A stretch of 64,000 nt of DNA, taken from positions 3,781,427 through 3,845,426 of the forward strand of contig NW_024037064.1 in the NCBI RefSeq assembly GCF_015706575.1, written 5' to 3'. Positions 24,032 through 35,279 of the stretch are shown piece by piece. Each line of letters opens with the position of its first letter. Position 1 is the first letter of the stretch. A program made the position numbers and the translations under genes. The notes under the pieces are model-generated. The model worked only from the letters and a program-made list of their open reading frames with translations, was not told the origin of the DNA and ran no database searches. This stretch comes from Patiria miniata. Its lineage: Eukaryota; Echinodermata; Asteroidea; Valvatida; Asterinidae.

Positions 24032-24327
24032 GTTCCTCCTGACGTCCTCGTCCCCGGGAAAATTAACGCGATTTTCTAAATCACCTACGAAGCGCAGATT
24101 CGAGGTTGCAGCATACCGCCCTCAATCGGCATTCACAAAAACATCGCCGACGCGACGGGAAAGTGGCAATTTTCTACCTTGATTTTCACATTAGTTTGCC
24201 GGGTTTTCTGCCGGCAACATCAAAAATATTAATCAGTGTCACAAAAGGAGTCCATTAGGAAAGAAAAAAAGTTGCCACCAAAAACTCCGAACGATTCTGC
24301 ACGCTACGATTTCTGGCCCACGGTCTA

Positions 24328-25519
24328 AGAGTTGGCTTTACTTGATGTGTTAAGTAAAATCATCGATGCCTTTGAGAACAAGCAGTTTTCTGTCGGTATT
24401 TTCCTGGACCTGTCCAAGGCCTTTGACAATGTTAACCATGACATCCTTTTAAATAAATTGGAGCATTTTGGTGTCCGAGGGTTGGCCTTGGACTGGTTCG
24501 AAAGTAATGTATCAAATAGAAGACAGTTTGTTTCTTATAATTTACATCACTCTTTAAAACAGCCCATCACTTGTGGAGTCCCTCAAGGAAGTGTGTTAGG
24601 TCCATTACTATTTATTATTTATATCAATGATATTTGTAGATCTTCTGATGTCATGTCTTTCTGTTTATTTGCAGATGATACTAATTTAATTTACAATCAC
24701 CATAATGTGGATACAGCCATCCAAACTGTTAATGTTGAACTTGTTAAAATAAGTAGATGGCTCATTTCGAACAAATTATCAATTAATTTGCTTAAGACTA
24801 ATTACATTATTTTTTGTCCAAGCCAACATAAATACCAGGCCACAGTTTCTCTTAGTTTTGATGGTACTGTACTCAATCAAGTCAAGACTACTAAATTTCT
24901 TGGACTTTGTATAGACGAAAATCTCACTTGGAATCGCCACAGTGATGTTTTATGTAGTACAATTTCTAAAAATGTTGGGGTTATGAATCGTCTAAAGAAT
25001 TTTGTACCTAAAAATATTCTTTTAACATTATATAATTCCTTTATTCTTTCATACTTGAATTATGGCCTACTTTCTTTTGGGGGATCTTCAACTGTACATG
25101 GCTCCAACAAACTTTTTTAGTTGCAGAAGAAAGCTGTTCGTATTGTAGGCCTAAATAATGCAGGTTACCTTGATCATACCACTCCTTTATTTGCCAAACT
25201 TAATATTCTGAAACAAAATGATCTATACCACCACCGACTGGGTATACTTATGTTTAAATATACTCACAACATGCTCCCTCCAATTTTTAATCATCTATTC
25301 TCATTTACTTCTTCTGTTCATTCATATGAAACACGTAGTTCATCGAAAGGTGATCTGTTTGTGAGAAAAAATAGAACTTCCTTTTTTAGAAACAGTCCAT
25401 TTCGACGTGGTGTCATATACTGGAATGAACTCAACATTGGTTTAAAAGAGTGTACTACTGTGGTTTCATTTGCTAAAAAATTGAAAAAATCGATCATCAA
25501 TACTTATACTTTTACTTAA
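24328..25519 (+). pseudogene. LINE reverse transcriptase, C-terminal half
   Basis: Continuation of the RT: VGIFLDLSKAFDNVNHDILL (motif A with catalytic Asp), GVPQGSVLGPLLFIIYINDI (motif B) and CLFADDTNLI (catalytic ADD). The post-RT domain follows, with LQKKAVRIVG and FRRGVIYWNEL. A TAG at 25118-25120 interrupts it. The frame at the junction with the N-terminal half is offset, so the LINE had probably lost a base before or during the insertion. Confidence 0.9.
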
Positions 25520-26180
25520 AAAACATTTTCTTCTCTGCTTTGCTTAGTCATTATTTTACATATTGTACCGGGTCTCACTCTTAAACCTATTGTCCTGTCT
25601 TAGTCCGTGTGTAGCTGATTAAGTTTTGTCCTGTCCCAGGGAAAGGTACAACAGCAGTGCTTCACCTTTTTCCTTTATGTTGACATCATTTAATATTTAC
25701 ACTTAATTACATACTGTCTGTGAAGAATGTTTTGTTATACTGTTTCCTGTCTGAATTGTTACCGAGGATGTCAATGTGAAAATAATTGTCGAATTGATTG
25801 ATCTCTTTTGCAGGTTTTGATTTATATTGACAGACTAGTTTGTTTCCGCAATAAAGTAATTGATGCCCCCTACAATGAAGCTTACCGAAGTTTGGGGACA
25901 TGATTGTACATGGACTAACTATAGTTTAACACAACATCAATTTCTTTGAGTGGAATTTTGTTATTTTGTCTGACTCCATGTTGAAATTTTACTTTTAAAA
26001 TTAGTAAAATTTTGTAATAAATGGGTTTTGTTTTAACACCACACAAATTGTCCCCATTCGTCCTAATTTTCCTGGTTCTCATATTCGTTTGATTTACTGG
26101 CTAGTTGTTAAGCTCAGAGAGACAATCTAAATCTGGCAAAAATAAACTTCAAGAAAGATCAACCAATGGTAGTTGTTTTA
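25520..26180. other. LINE 3' UTR and non-coding DNA
   Basis: This stretch follows the LINE RT. No gene is seen. The exact LINE end cannot be placed because no tail or target duplication is evident. Confidence 0.4.
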
Positions 26181-26860
26181 CACGAGAAAGTGTGGATACG
26201 TAATTTAAGAATTCATGAGGCGCGAAGCGTCGAGTGAGTTCGTAAATTAAGAGTGTATTCTTCGACTTAAACCATTGCGTCAACAGAAGTATTGGAAAGA
26301 ATGTTGCAACCTGACGCCACTTATATCATCTCAATAAAGGTCATTCATTGCAAAATTGATGATAAGACATGAATCTGGGACTGAGAAATGTTTCCAGTTT
26401 TGTTAGGAAGTACTTGAAATGACTTTCCATAGACTTTGTACACAAGCGCAAAAGTGGCGTCAGGTTGCAACATTTTTTCCTGGCGTGTTTTGCATGTGTA
26501 TCGCCACACCCGTACAACCAAGTCATTTTGTGTGTATAGGCTCCTTACGTCAAAATGGATGGTTCAGACGACGATTTCTTTCTGAATAAGAGTATATTTT
26601 GCAGTGACGGCGGAGAATCTGACAGTGAAGATGCATTGGTAATTTTCGGAAAGCAAATTTTCATGCAGACGGTCCTATTCATGCTCATTATGGAGCACAA
26701 TTGTCCGACATGTTCAAAATGTGGATTCGTAATACCAAATCCACACTTTACTAAAGATTTGTCGTTCCGAATCCACACTTTGTGACCAGTGTAAGAGATT
26801 CGTAGATCCGAATCCACACTTTTAACAATAGTGTGACGTCATAGCAACGGTTTAAGCTAT
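26180..26860. repeat. Inverted-repeat region with CGAATCCACACTTT words
   Basis: Near the left edge stand GAAAGTGTGGATACG (26183) and CTTAAACCATTGCGTCA (26267). Near the right edge stand their rough inverses, GATCCGAATCCACACTTTT (26804) and TGACGTCATAGCAACGGTTTAAG (26833). The word AATCCACACTTT is repeated three times between 26735 and 26822. Inside, a frame from ATG at 26555 encodes an acidic peptide (MDGSDDDFFLNKSIF...) with a possible donor after about 28 codons. It may be a remnant first exon of a transposon, but this is weak. Confidence 0.4.
26300..26474. mobile_element. Small inverted-repeat (MITE-like) element
   Basis: AATGTTGCAACCTGACGCCACT at 26300 is matched by its inverse AGTGGCGTCAGGTTGCAACATT ending at 26474. 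That gives a 175-bp segment with arms of about 22 bp. No target duplication is obvious. Confidence 0.6.
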
Positions 26861-26869
26861 CATAACAAC

Positions 26870-27490
26870 AGAACCCAGGATTGAATCCGTAGAGTTATAC
26901 ATGTACATGTGCATAGAAATAATTTGGGCCTATAAAATTTGGCATGATGTTGGCCTAATAATAGTTTAAGGTCATACTGCTAAAATAAAGAGTGTGTGTA
27001 GTGAGGGGGCCGGGCATCACTGCACAGTGCATTTGTCCTATTTCTTTCGATTTGGTTCAAAGATAAAATCTTGATTATTCTGGGCGTCTTTTGATTTTGA
27101 AGAAAAATACCTGACACAATACACACAAAATTACATATAATGACACTCTACAAAGAATATACAATCAATGACCAAAATTGTCAGGGTTTGTGATTTTTGT
27201 GTGAAATCTGTGTGATTTCCTGTAGTTTCCTCAAAACATTTTGAGCTTGTAAGGTACGAGTCACAGAGGCACGTTGCGAGTGGCTACGTGGGGGGGGGGG
27301 GGGGGGGGGGGGTAGATAAATTGGCCATGGCTAGGCTCTGACTAATGGTCACATGCTTGCCTTACATGGACTAGTAACTTATCAAACAACTGCCCTGGAA
27401 TTGGTCCATTTTATTTCTTAAAGAGAAGATAAAAAAATGATATTTTTATCAACGGACACTTAAAGTTGGCTTCCTGCAAGTAATTTAGTT
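26870..27490. other. Non-coding stretch with a long G-run
   Basis: No gene is recognised. A G-run occupies about 27291-27312. Confidence 0.4.
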
Positions 27491-27493
27491 TAA

Positions 27494-27848
27494 TTACTCA
27501 GGCGCGGATCCAGGGGGGTTGGGGGTTGGGGGTAAAAAAAAAACACCCCAGCTCTGTCCAAAAAAAAAATTATCATACAAATTCCAAAAATTAATGCACC
27601 CCCCCCCCCCCCCCTGCTGTGACGCCCCCAAAAAATTATAACGGTATAATGTCCGCCTGTTCAAAATACGGTACACCATTCTGTAATCTAGTGTTAATAA
27701 TCGTCGAATTTAAACAGCGCCCCCTATTGTTTTTGATTTTACGGAGACCAAGTGTCCGGAGAAAAAAAACCTGTGTACATTTTCAGATTTTTTTGCTGAT
27801 GAACCCCCCCCCCCCCCAGCAAAAATTCTTGAATCCGCCCCTGTTACT
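27494..27848 (+). mobile_element. Complete CAGGCGCGGATCCAG-family element, 5-bp TSD TTACT
   Basis: The 345-bp element at 27499-27843 begins CAGGCGCGGATCCAGG and ends GAATCCGCCCCTG. It is flanked by TTACT on both sides (27494-27498 and 27844-27848). The interior has G, A and C runs and shares blocks with the partial copy at 17878. The 5-bp TSD agrees with that of the much larger element at 28706-48144, which supports one family. Confidence 0.75.
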
Positions 27849-28438
27849 GTGTGTGAAGAGTGTCAAAGGGATGGTTTGAAGTGTTCTGTTTGTTTACTTT
27901 TTGTCTGGCTTTTGTCAAATTAGGTATGATTGTTAGTGATATGATTTTTTAACTATGTTTATTGTGGGTGGATTGGACCGATATCAGTTCAAATAGTGGA
28001 CAGAATACAGACCACCCACAAAGGTGGCCTACATAAAGAGATGCAGGTTGATAATTACAGACGGTTCAAATGTCATTGCTGAGTGGTGTTTGCTTCAGTG
28101 ATGTGAATCTCATCACTACACTTACTGCAGGGACTGATTTATGGTATGACAAGATTGGATATTTGCTGACCACTACATGTACATTCATTTTACAGTATTT
28201 GTGTCCTCAAAGTCAAAAATAGAAGTGGGGTTGAATGGGAGTTGAACCCTTTGACGCTCGTGGTTGGGAGGTGGGTGTTGCTGTCCACATTTGGCACAGT
28301 TAGGATCCCTTCCAGACAGTTTCAGCAAATAATGAGTATTGACATTCACACTCTGATATGGAGCATGGGGGTGAATGAGGAGAGGGAAAACATGGGCGGG
28401 GCATGCCCCTCCCCCCACCCACTGCTGTTCTGGATGTT

Positions 28439-28657
28439 CTGATATAAGTTATGATTGCAGCTCCTTTGGTACAATGACAGAATACTTGATGTATGAACAA
28501 GGATGTAAGGTTTTGAGAAACGCTGCACTTCAATCAGGGACGTTGCCAAAACCTTACATCCTTGTTCATGCATCAAGTATTCTGTCATTGTACCAAACGG
28601 TAAAGGACTTGTGATCTCGGTCACTGCACTGTCAGCTGCAATCATAACTTATATCAG
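28439..28657. mobile_element. Palindromic MITE-like element, 219 bp
   Basis: The outer arms CTGATATAAGTTATGATTGC and its inverse end exactly at 28439 and 28657. A second inverted block of about 53 bp (from TTTGGTACAATGACAGAATA) lies inside, offset by about 35 extra bases on the right. The transcript would fold into a long imperfect hairpin. No target duplication is convincing. Confidence 0.65.
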
Positions 28658-29595
28658 CTGGTGCAATCGTCAAAATGGTCATTTCATGGATTTTACTTAT
28701 GAATACAGGCGCGGATCCAGGATTTCTTTCGAGGGGGGGGGGCACACCTTTAGAGTATTTGCTCTGAGGACTAATGTAGCAAGCGCGAAGCGCGAAGCCC
28801 TTACGGCATGGGGTCCGGGGCCCGCTTAAGGGCCCCGGGAAATTTTGTATCATAAATGCTCTGTGGTGCATGCTGAGGCGATTCCTGGCCCCTTTCCTCC
28901 TGAATTATTTGAGCAAAAGTTATTAAGCTTATAAGGATTTTTTTTTTAAATATACTTTTGTTTTTACAAATTTTAAGCTACTGTGTACTTCAAAGTTGCA
29001 AACCATGTATTTTCGTCTGCATAATTTCAAGCATTGTATTAAACAAAGGAATTGTATTGACTTAGAAAACTGTTGCAATGGGCGATGCGCTGGGGCATTT
29101 GCTCCAAGGACTAATGCGAACGCGGAGCAGTGTCTTACGGCGTGGGGTTTGCTTTGTGGTGCAATCTGAGGCGATTCCTGGCCCAATTTCAGCAAAATGT
29201 TGTGAAGATTATTATAATTTTTTCCCATTATCGCTTCGGTTTGCGGTAACACAATGTGTTTTTTAAATTGTTTGTTCATTAGTTTAAAATTAAACTCATG
29301 TATTTCTTAATACAAGCCTAGTTAAGTTTCTTCTGCTCTTCACTTGATAACTAAGTATTTTCGACTGCATAATCAGCTTCTTGCATTTTATTTTTGAAAA
29401 GGAATTGGATAGGCTGTTTAGTAAACTGTTTTAAGGATGCGTAGGGCTAGGGAGATCTGTCCCGAGGACTAATAATGCGGAGCGCGAATGTCTTTCGGCG
29501 TGGGGTCCGGGGCCCGCTTAAGGGCCCCGGGATTTTTTTTGATAATTAGATGCTCTGTGGTGCAATCTGAGGCGATTCCTGGTCCCTCTTTCCCT

Positions 29596-31190
29596 CCCTT
29601 ACAGAAATGTCCCATGTAATTCCCATGGGAAATTTTCCCATGGGACCCCATGGGAATTGCATGGTGAATTGGACACCATGTAGCATGGGATTTTTCCTAT
29701 GGGAAATTTCCCATTGGCTTTTTCCCATGGGAAATTTTGTATGGGCTTTTTCCCATGTATGGTTTCCTTTCATTTCTCAAAAAAATTATTGCTCCATGGT
29801 ATTTTTCAATTACAACTTCCTATACATTTTAACCCTGTGTGTTAAGTGCTATTCACCAAATAGGTAAAGCACATCACGAAACTCCGATGGGGGTTATTCC
29901 ACGTAATAGGAGTGGCTTGTGCACTTTATGACTAATATGACATGATTGCTCCCATACCACTTGTCAAGTTGTACCATATTATCACAGTGTTCTCAATTTA
30001 TTTTCTCATAAATGTTTCCAACCATAATAATAAATGAATCAATATTATCCAACGTTTGAATGACACATTGTCCACATAAAAAAATACTGTATGCATCATT
30101 TAACTTCACTTATCAACAGAAAAATTCAAAAATGTGCAATTACAACACTCGTTATTGTGAGAGATTCTCACAAAAATGTCCCATGGTGGTCCCATGGTGT
30201 TCCCATGGTGTCCCATGGTGTTTATCCCATTGTGTTCAATTGGTGAACATCCACAGGAGTTTCCCATGGTCAGCTTAACAAATAAAATTCTTGATAACCT
30301 CTATGGCCACAAGGGAAATATTTTTAATTGAATTCAAATTTACAGCTAGGCGAATAAGTAATTAAATCAAAGAAAGGTTTGCCTATAACTTGGGAGTGCA
30401 ATTGGGTCTATGATGGTTTTTCATGGCACATGCATGTTCTCCAGTATAACCCGGCAGTGTCCCCGTGCTGCCTTTTAAATCTCCATGGTGTTCCCATTGT
30501 ATCCATAATTTATATCACCCACATTATATGGTGTTCCCATGGCGTCCGAATTCTCATGGTGTACCCATGTGTCTAAAATCCCCATATCCTCATGGTGTAC
30601 CCATGTGTCTAAAATCCCCATGATGTTCCCATGGTGTCCAGTAAATCCCCATGGTGTTCCCATGGTGACATACAATCCCAATGGTGTTCCCATGGTGTCC
30701 ATAAAATCCCCATGGTGTTCCCATGGTGTTCCCATGGTGTCAGTAAATTCCCATGATGTTCCCATGGTGTCCAGTAAATCCCCATGGTGTTCCCATGGTG
30801 ACATACAATCCCAATGGTGTTCCCATGCTGTCCGTAAAATCCCCATGGTGTTCCCATGGAGCTCATAAAATCCCCATGGTGTTCCCATGGAGCTCGTAAA
30901 ATCCCCATGGTGTTCCCATGTTGTCCATGCGATCTCCATGGTGTTCCCATGGGTTTCCCATGATGATCATTTTAACTTACATGGTGTTCTTGATGACCCC
31001 ATGGGTTTCCCATGGGGTCCCATGGGAATCCCATGGGACCCCAAGTAGGGGAGAAGGGCGGATACCAGACTTTGCCATAGGTCTGGGGGTAGTACAGGGC
31101 CAATGGGGAGAGGGGCAGGTACCAGACTTTATCCCTCCCCCTTTCCCCCACCCTCTGGCCACGCCCCCACCCCACCCGCCCCTCCCGATA
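29596..31190. repeat. Polinton left terminal repeat, expanded by a CCATGG minisatellite
   Basis: The left end matches the right end at its tip and again at about 31030-31190. In between, about 1.4 kb carries a minisatellite built on TCCCATGGTGTTCCCATGG, densest at 30480-30960, plus a non-repetitive stretch at about 29780-30170. The right end has only two or three such words. All the His/Trp/Met-rich open frames here come from the repeat. Confidence 0.8.
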
Positions 31191-31330
31191 TCTCAGCCCC
31201 AAGCCAAAACCGGGGCTCAATATCTCTCGTCTTGAAGATCTCCCTCACCAGCCGGTGAGTCTGATTGCTTATAAATCCAAAAGTCTGACCTCTTAAAAAA
31301 AATTTAAAAAAATTATATTGATATATATAA

Positions 31331-34300
31331 ATGATGAGTATGATCAAGCCAATCGTTAAGGGATTTTCTAGATGGAATAAAGCCACGCTGCGCGATTACG
31401 TCCAGCGATATAATATACCGTACGATCAAAATGTTGCTCTTATGCGTAAAGTCTACATCAACGGGATAAAAAAATACGAAGCTCAATTTAGAAACTTGAG
31501 GAAAAAGAAGCTACATGAGCTCAAACAGATTGTAGACGATTATGATCTAGAATATAACCCGTCGGGTTATAAGGGTAGATTTTTGAAAAAAGATTTACTC
31601 TCGGCGATTCAAAACTCTAGGCAACCCGAGTATTTTCAAGAGGCTGAGTTTAGAGCGACGAGGAGATTTAGAAATAACTTTAGAAACTGGGAACTGATTC
31701 CTAGACTTTTTAACGACGATTTAGTCAAGTTTTTTGATACGCACAAAGATCAAATTGTAAATAAAATCAAGTCAGAATTGAGAGAGCTGAGAGGTTTAAA
31801 AATGGAGCTCACAATCAAAATAAAATACGAAAAAACCAAACCCGATGGTACGATCGAAACGATCGAAGCTACACATTTTACCGATCAGAGAGTCGTTTTA
31901 AATCAAAGTCAAATAAAACAGGTTTTAAAAGAAGACATCGACCAGATATTTAAAAAGGATGAAAGGTATACGAATCAAGGATCGGGTTGGGTTTTAAAAA
32001 AGATAATGGCGTTGTATATCAACATCAACAGGTTTAACCCTGTGAGAGGTAGTTCTTATATTGACCTACCAAAATGTATCAAACAGAAAACGGCGATGAT
32101 TAACATTAAAAACAAAGACGACGAGTGTTTGAGATGGTGTTTGAGAGCTGCTCTTGGGTTGTATACGGATAAAGTAAAAAATAACATAAAAAACGATCCT
32201 AAATATAAAATTCATAAAGAAGAACCTGTTGTATACACCAAAGACGACGGACTCAAATTTAAAGGCGTAGACTTTCCAACACCGATCGACCAGATACCAA
32301 AGATAGAAAGACAAAATAATTTAACGATAAACGTATACGGTTATGAGGGGGAAATATATCCGTTATACGTGTCTAAAAACTACAAACCAGAGTCACGACC
32401 TATCGATCTGTTTTTGTTTTCTGAGGGCGACAAGCATCACTACTGCTGGATAAATAACTTTTCGAGATTGATTCACAACGTTACAAAAGATAAAAGTAAG
32501 AAATATTTTTGTCAAAGGTGCCTGAGTCATTATAGAACGCAAGTAAAATTAGATAGACACATGGCCGATTGTAACGGTATAGATACACATCCGTCAAAGA
32601 TTGTATTTCCTACCGCTAAGCAAAAATATGTAAATAACGAGTGGATAGTCGACGAAAACGATGTGCCAACATTAGAATTTAAAAACTACAGGTTTAAACA
32701 AAAAGCACCGTTTGTAGTTTACGCCGACTTTGAATCGATATTAGAAAAAAACTCGGACGATAAAAAGAACAACACGCAAAAGACAAACATTCACAAAGCT
32801 AGCGGTTACTCGTTGGTAGTAGTTAGATGCGACGGCACCAATGCGTATCAAGAGACTTATAGAGGTAAAGATGCTGTATCAAAGTTTGTAAATAAAATGT
32901 TAAAAATACAAAGCGACATAAATTGCATATTTAAAAAACCCCAACCCATGAAATTTAATGAGCGAGCTAAAGAACATCATGATACAACAAACACGTGTTG
33001 GATTTGCGAGAAACCAATTTATCCCAATTACTCGAGCAACTGTCAGTGCCAGAAACCCCAAAAACCAAAAACAGAAAAACAAATAAAAGAACATCAGTAC
33101 GAAAACAAAAATGGATTTACAGAGTCTAAATGCCTCGAATGCAAAAAGAAAATCAACAAATTTAGAAAGGTGAGAGATCACTGCCACGTCACGGGTAGAT
33201 ATAGAGGTACCGCGCACGCCTACTGCAATCTAAAATTACAAGTTAAACCAGGTTTTACCCCCATACCAGTCGTCTTTCACAATCTGCAAAATTACGACTC
33301 TCACTTGATCATGCAGAGTATTTCAGAGTACGATGAAAAGGAAATACAAGTTATCGCTAGAAATTCAGAAAAGTATATTTCGTTTTCGATCGGAAATATG
33401 CGATTTATAGACTCGTTTAATTTTATGGCGTCTTCGTTGGATAGATTATCTAAAGCTTGTCCGAGAGAGTCGTTTAAACTACTCAGAGAACATTTTAATC
33501 GTCAAAATATCGACTCGTTGTTACAAAAAGGAGTTTATCCGTATGAATACATGGACTCGTTTGACAGATTTCAAGAGACCAGCCTACCCCCCATCGAACA
33601 ATTTTACAGCAGCCTAAAAGACGAAAATATATCGCGAGAGGACTACGACAGAGCTAAACTGACGTGGAACGAGTTTAAAGTTAAAAACATGGGGGAATAT
33701 CACGATTTGTACGTCACTACCGATACGTTATTACTGGCATGCGTATTTGAAAACTTTAGGAAAACGTGCATTACAAACTACGCGTTAGATCCGGCTAATT
33801 ACTATACAGCACCAGGATTGTCGTGGGATGCCTTGTTAAAACACTCGGAAATTAAACTCGAACTATTGCAAGACGTAGACAAACATTTATTTTTTGAAAA
33901 AGCAAAAAGAGGTGGTATCTCAAGCGTGGGTGGTATGAGATACCACAAAGCCAACAACAAATACCTACCCGACCATAATCCAAATGAGCCGTCGAGTTAC
34001 ATCACCTACCTCGATGCAAACAATCTGTACGGCTGGGCCATGAGTCAATACCTGCCGTACAAAGACTTTAAATGGGCGTCTACAAAAACGTTTACCGAGT
34101 CCAAGATATTATCTCTCAGGAAAACGTCAAACACCGGTTACTGCTTCGAAGTAGACCTCGATTACCCGGACAATCTCCACGACCTGCACAATGATTATCC
34201 CCTAGCGCCAGAAAATATCGTCATACCAAAAGAATGGATGTCTGATTATCAAAACGAGTTATTGGATACCGAACCTAGTAGCAACGTGCAAAAATTAACG

Positions 34301-35194
34301 TGTACCCTTAATCCTAAACAAAAATATGTTTTGCACTACGTCACGTTGCAGTTGTATCTCAAACTCGGCTTGAAACTTAAAAAGGTACATCGAGTGCTGC
34401 AATTTAAACAAGCGCCTTGGATGGCATCTTACATAGACAAAAACACGCAACTCCGAACAAAAGCGACCTCTGATTTTGAGAAAGACTTTTTTAAACTCAT
34501 GAATAACAGCGTGTTTGGTAAGACGATGGAAAACGTCAGAAACCGGATTGACGGTTACCTGCTCAGAGACAATAACGATGACGATCGAGATAAATACCAA
34601 AAAATTATACAGAAACCGAGCTACAAAACGACGACGTCATTTTCAGAATGCAAATTGTCATTTGTCGAAAAGTACAAGACTAAAACCGTGTTAAACAAAC
34701 CAATCTATTGCGGAGTGAGTATCTTGGATCTATCTAAGACGCTGATGTATGATTTTTATTACAACCATTTGAAAGACAAGTACAAAGAGAAAATCAGGTT
34801 GATGTACACAGATACGGACAGTTTGGTACTCGTAGTGCACACTGACGACGTGTACAAAGATATGCAGCAAAACGGGCAACAATACGACCTTTCGAATTAT
34901 CCGACGGATCATCCTTTGTACGACCCAACCAATAAGAAAGTGATCGGTAAATTTAAAGACGAGTTTGGAGGTAAAATAGTCAAAGAAGTCGTTTGCATAA
35001 GACCTAAAATGTACTCGATTTTAACCGCTGACATCAACCTGAAAAAAGCCAAGGGTGTCACAAAATCGGTCACCTCTAAGAAATTAAAACACCGACACTA
35101 TTACGACTGCATCTTAAACAAGAAATCTCATTATGAAACCATGACTCACATTAGGTCGGAAAATCACATCCTTTACACCGTATCTCAAAATTAA
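31331..35194 (+). CDS. Polinton protein-primed DNA polymerase B (pPolB)
   Basis: A family B polymerase of the protein-primed type, which would replicate the linear element. The N-terminal third is element-specific and includes a C2H2-like finger (CQRCLSHYRTQVKLDRHMADC positions, about residue 394-415). Exonuclease motifs follow: YADFESI (ExoI), FHNLQNYDSHL (ExoII) and YVTTDTLLLACVF (ExoIII). The palm carries YLDANNLYGWAM (motif A), FFKLMNNSVFGKTMENVRNR (motif B) and YTDTDSLVLV (motif C). Its length of about 1290 residues is normal for Polinton pPolB. It sits just inside the left terminal repeat, with a TATA-like GATATATATAA directly before the ATG. Treated as a fossil; close to whole. Confidence 0.95.
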   Translation: MMSMIKPIVKGFSRWNKATLRDYVQRYNIPYDQNVALMRKVYINGIKKYEAQFRNLRKKKLHELKQIVDDYDLEYNPSGYKGRFLKKDLLSAIQNSRQPEYFQEAEFRATRRFRNNFRNWELIPRLFNDDLVKFFDTHKDQIVNKIKSELRELRGLKMELTIKIKYEKTKPDGTIETIEATHFTDQRVVLNQSQIKQVLKEDIDQIFKKDERYTNQGSGWVLKKIMALYININRFNPVRGSSYIDLPKCIKQKTAMINIKNKDDECLRWCLRAALGLYTDKVKNNIKNDPKYKIHKEEPVVYTKDDGLKFKGVDFPTPIDQIPKIERQNNLTINVYGYEGEIYPLYVSKNYKPESRPIDLFLFSEGDKHHYCWINNFSRLIHNVTKDKSKKYFCQRCLSHYRTQVKLDRHMADCNGIDTHPSKIVFPTAKQKYVNNEWIVDENDVPTLEFKNYRFKQKAPFVVYADFESILEKNSDDKKNNTQKTNIHKASGYSLVVVRCDGTNAYQETYRGKDAVSKFVNKMLKIQSDINCIFKKPQPMKFNERAKEHHDTTNTCWICEKPIYPNYSSNCQCQKPQKPKTEKQIKEHQYENKNGFTESKCLECKKKINKFRKVRDHCHVTGRYRGTAHAYCNLKLQVKPGFTPIPVVFHNLQNYDSHLIMQSISEYDEKEIQVIARNSEKYISFSIGNMRFIDSFNFMASSLDRLSKACPRESFKLLREHFNRQNIDSLLQKGVYPYEYMDSFDRFQETSLPPIEQFYSSLKDENISREDYDRAKLTWNEFKVKNMGEYHDLYVTTDTLLLACVFENFRKTCITNYALDPANYYTAPGLSWDALLKHSEIKLELLQDVDKHLFFEKAKRGGISSVGGMRYHKANNKYLPDHNPNEPSSYITYLDANNLYGWAMSQYLPYKDFKWASTKTFTESKILSLRKTSNTGYCFEVDLDYPDNLHDLHNDYPLAPENIVIPKEWMSDYQNELLDTEPSSNVQKLTCTLNPKQKYVLHYVTLQLYLKLGLKLKKVHRVLQFKQAPWMASYIDKNTQLRTKATSDFEKDFFKLMNNSVFGKTMENVRNRIDGYLLRDNNDDDRDKYQKIIQKPSYKTTTSFSECKLSFVEKYKTKTVLNKPIYCGVSILDLSKTLMYDFYYNHLKDKYKEKIRLMYTDTDSLVLVVHTDDVYKDMQQNGQQYDLSNYPTDHPLYDPTNKKVIGKFKDEFGGKIVKEVVCIRPKMYSILTADINLKKAKGVTKSVTSKKLKHRHYYDCILNKKSHYETMTHIRSENHILYTVSQN

Positions 35195-35279
35195 CTATCG
35201 TTGAGCCCGTTGGACACAAAGAGGTACATTTTACCGGATGGAATACACACGCTCGCTTATGGTCACCGCAATCTAGATA

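Larger units (their letters stand above)
20376..24325 (-). mobile_element. 3.95-kb TIR DNA transposon, TA-flanked, nested in the LINE
   Basis: The perfect 18-bp terminal inverted repeat GACCGTGGGCCAGAAATC has a looser extension to a shared TTTTTGGTGGCAA. TA lies on both sides (20374-20375 and 24326-24327). The element sits exactly inside the LINE reverse transcriptase. On its minus strand it carries exons of a spliced gene. Its left half is mostly AT-rich tandem repeat. It looks like an internally deleted, non-autonomous derivative. The superfamily is not recognised from the ends. Confidence 0.85.
18564..25519 (+). mobile_element. CR1/jockey-like LINE, decayed and split by a DNA transposon
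   Basis: A non-LTR retrotransposon runs from an apurinic endonuclease (18564-19370) through a linker and reverse transcriptase (19382-20375, resuming at 24328-25519). The coding body is about 3 kb once the 3.95-kb insertion at 20376-24325 is discounted. Likely 5' UTR lies upstream of 18564 and 3' UTR continues to about 25900. There is no clear tail or target duplication. It carries a frameshift and two in-frame stops and is inactive. Confidence 0.9.

Noticed and set aside
26555-26785. Acidic open frame considered as a piggyBac transposase start
   Set aside because: Only an acidic N-terminus is visible, with no TTAA-flanked ends and no catalytic domain.
29546-31235. Several open frames of 70-154 residues rich in His, Trp, Met and Pro
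   Set aside because: They are translations of the CCATGG minisatellite in the Polinton left end; overlapping frames on both strands show the same low-complexity pattern.
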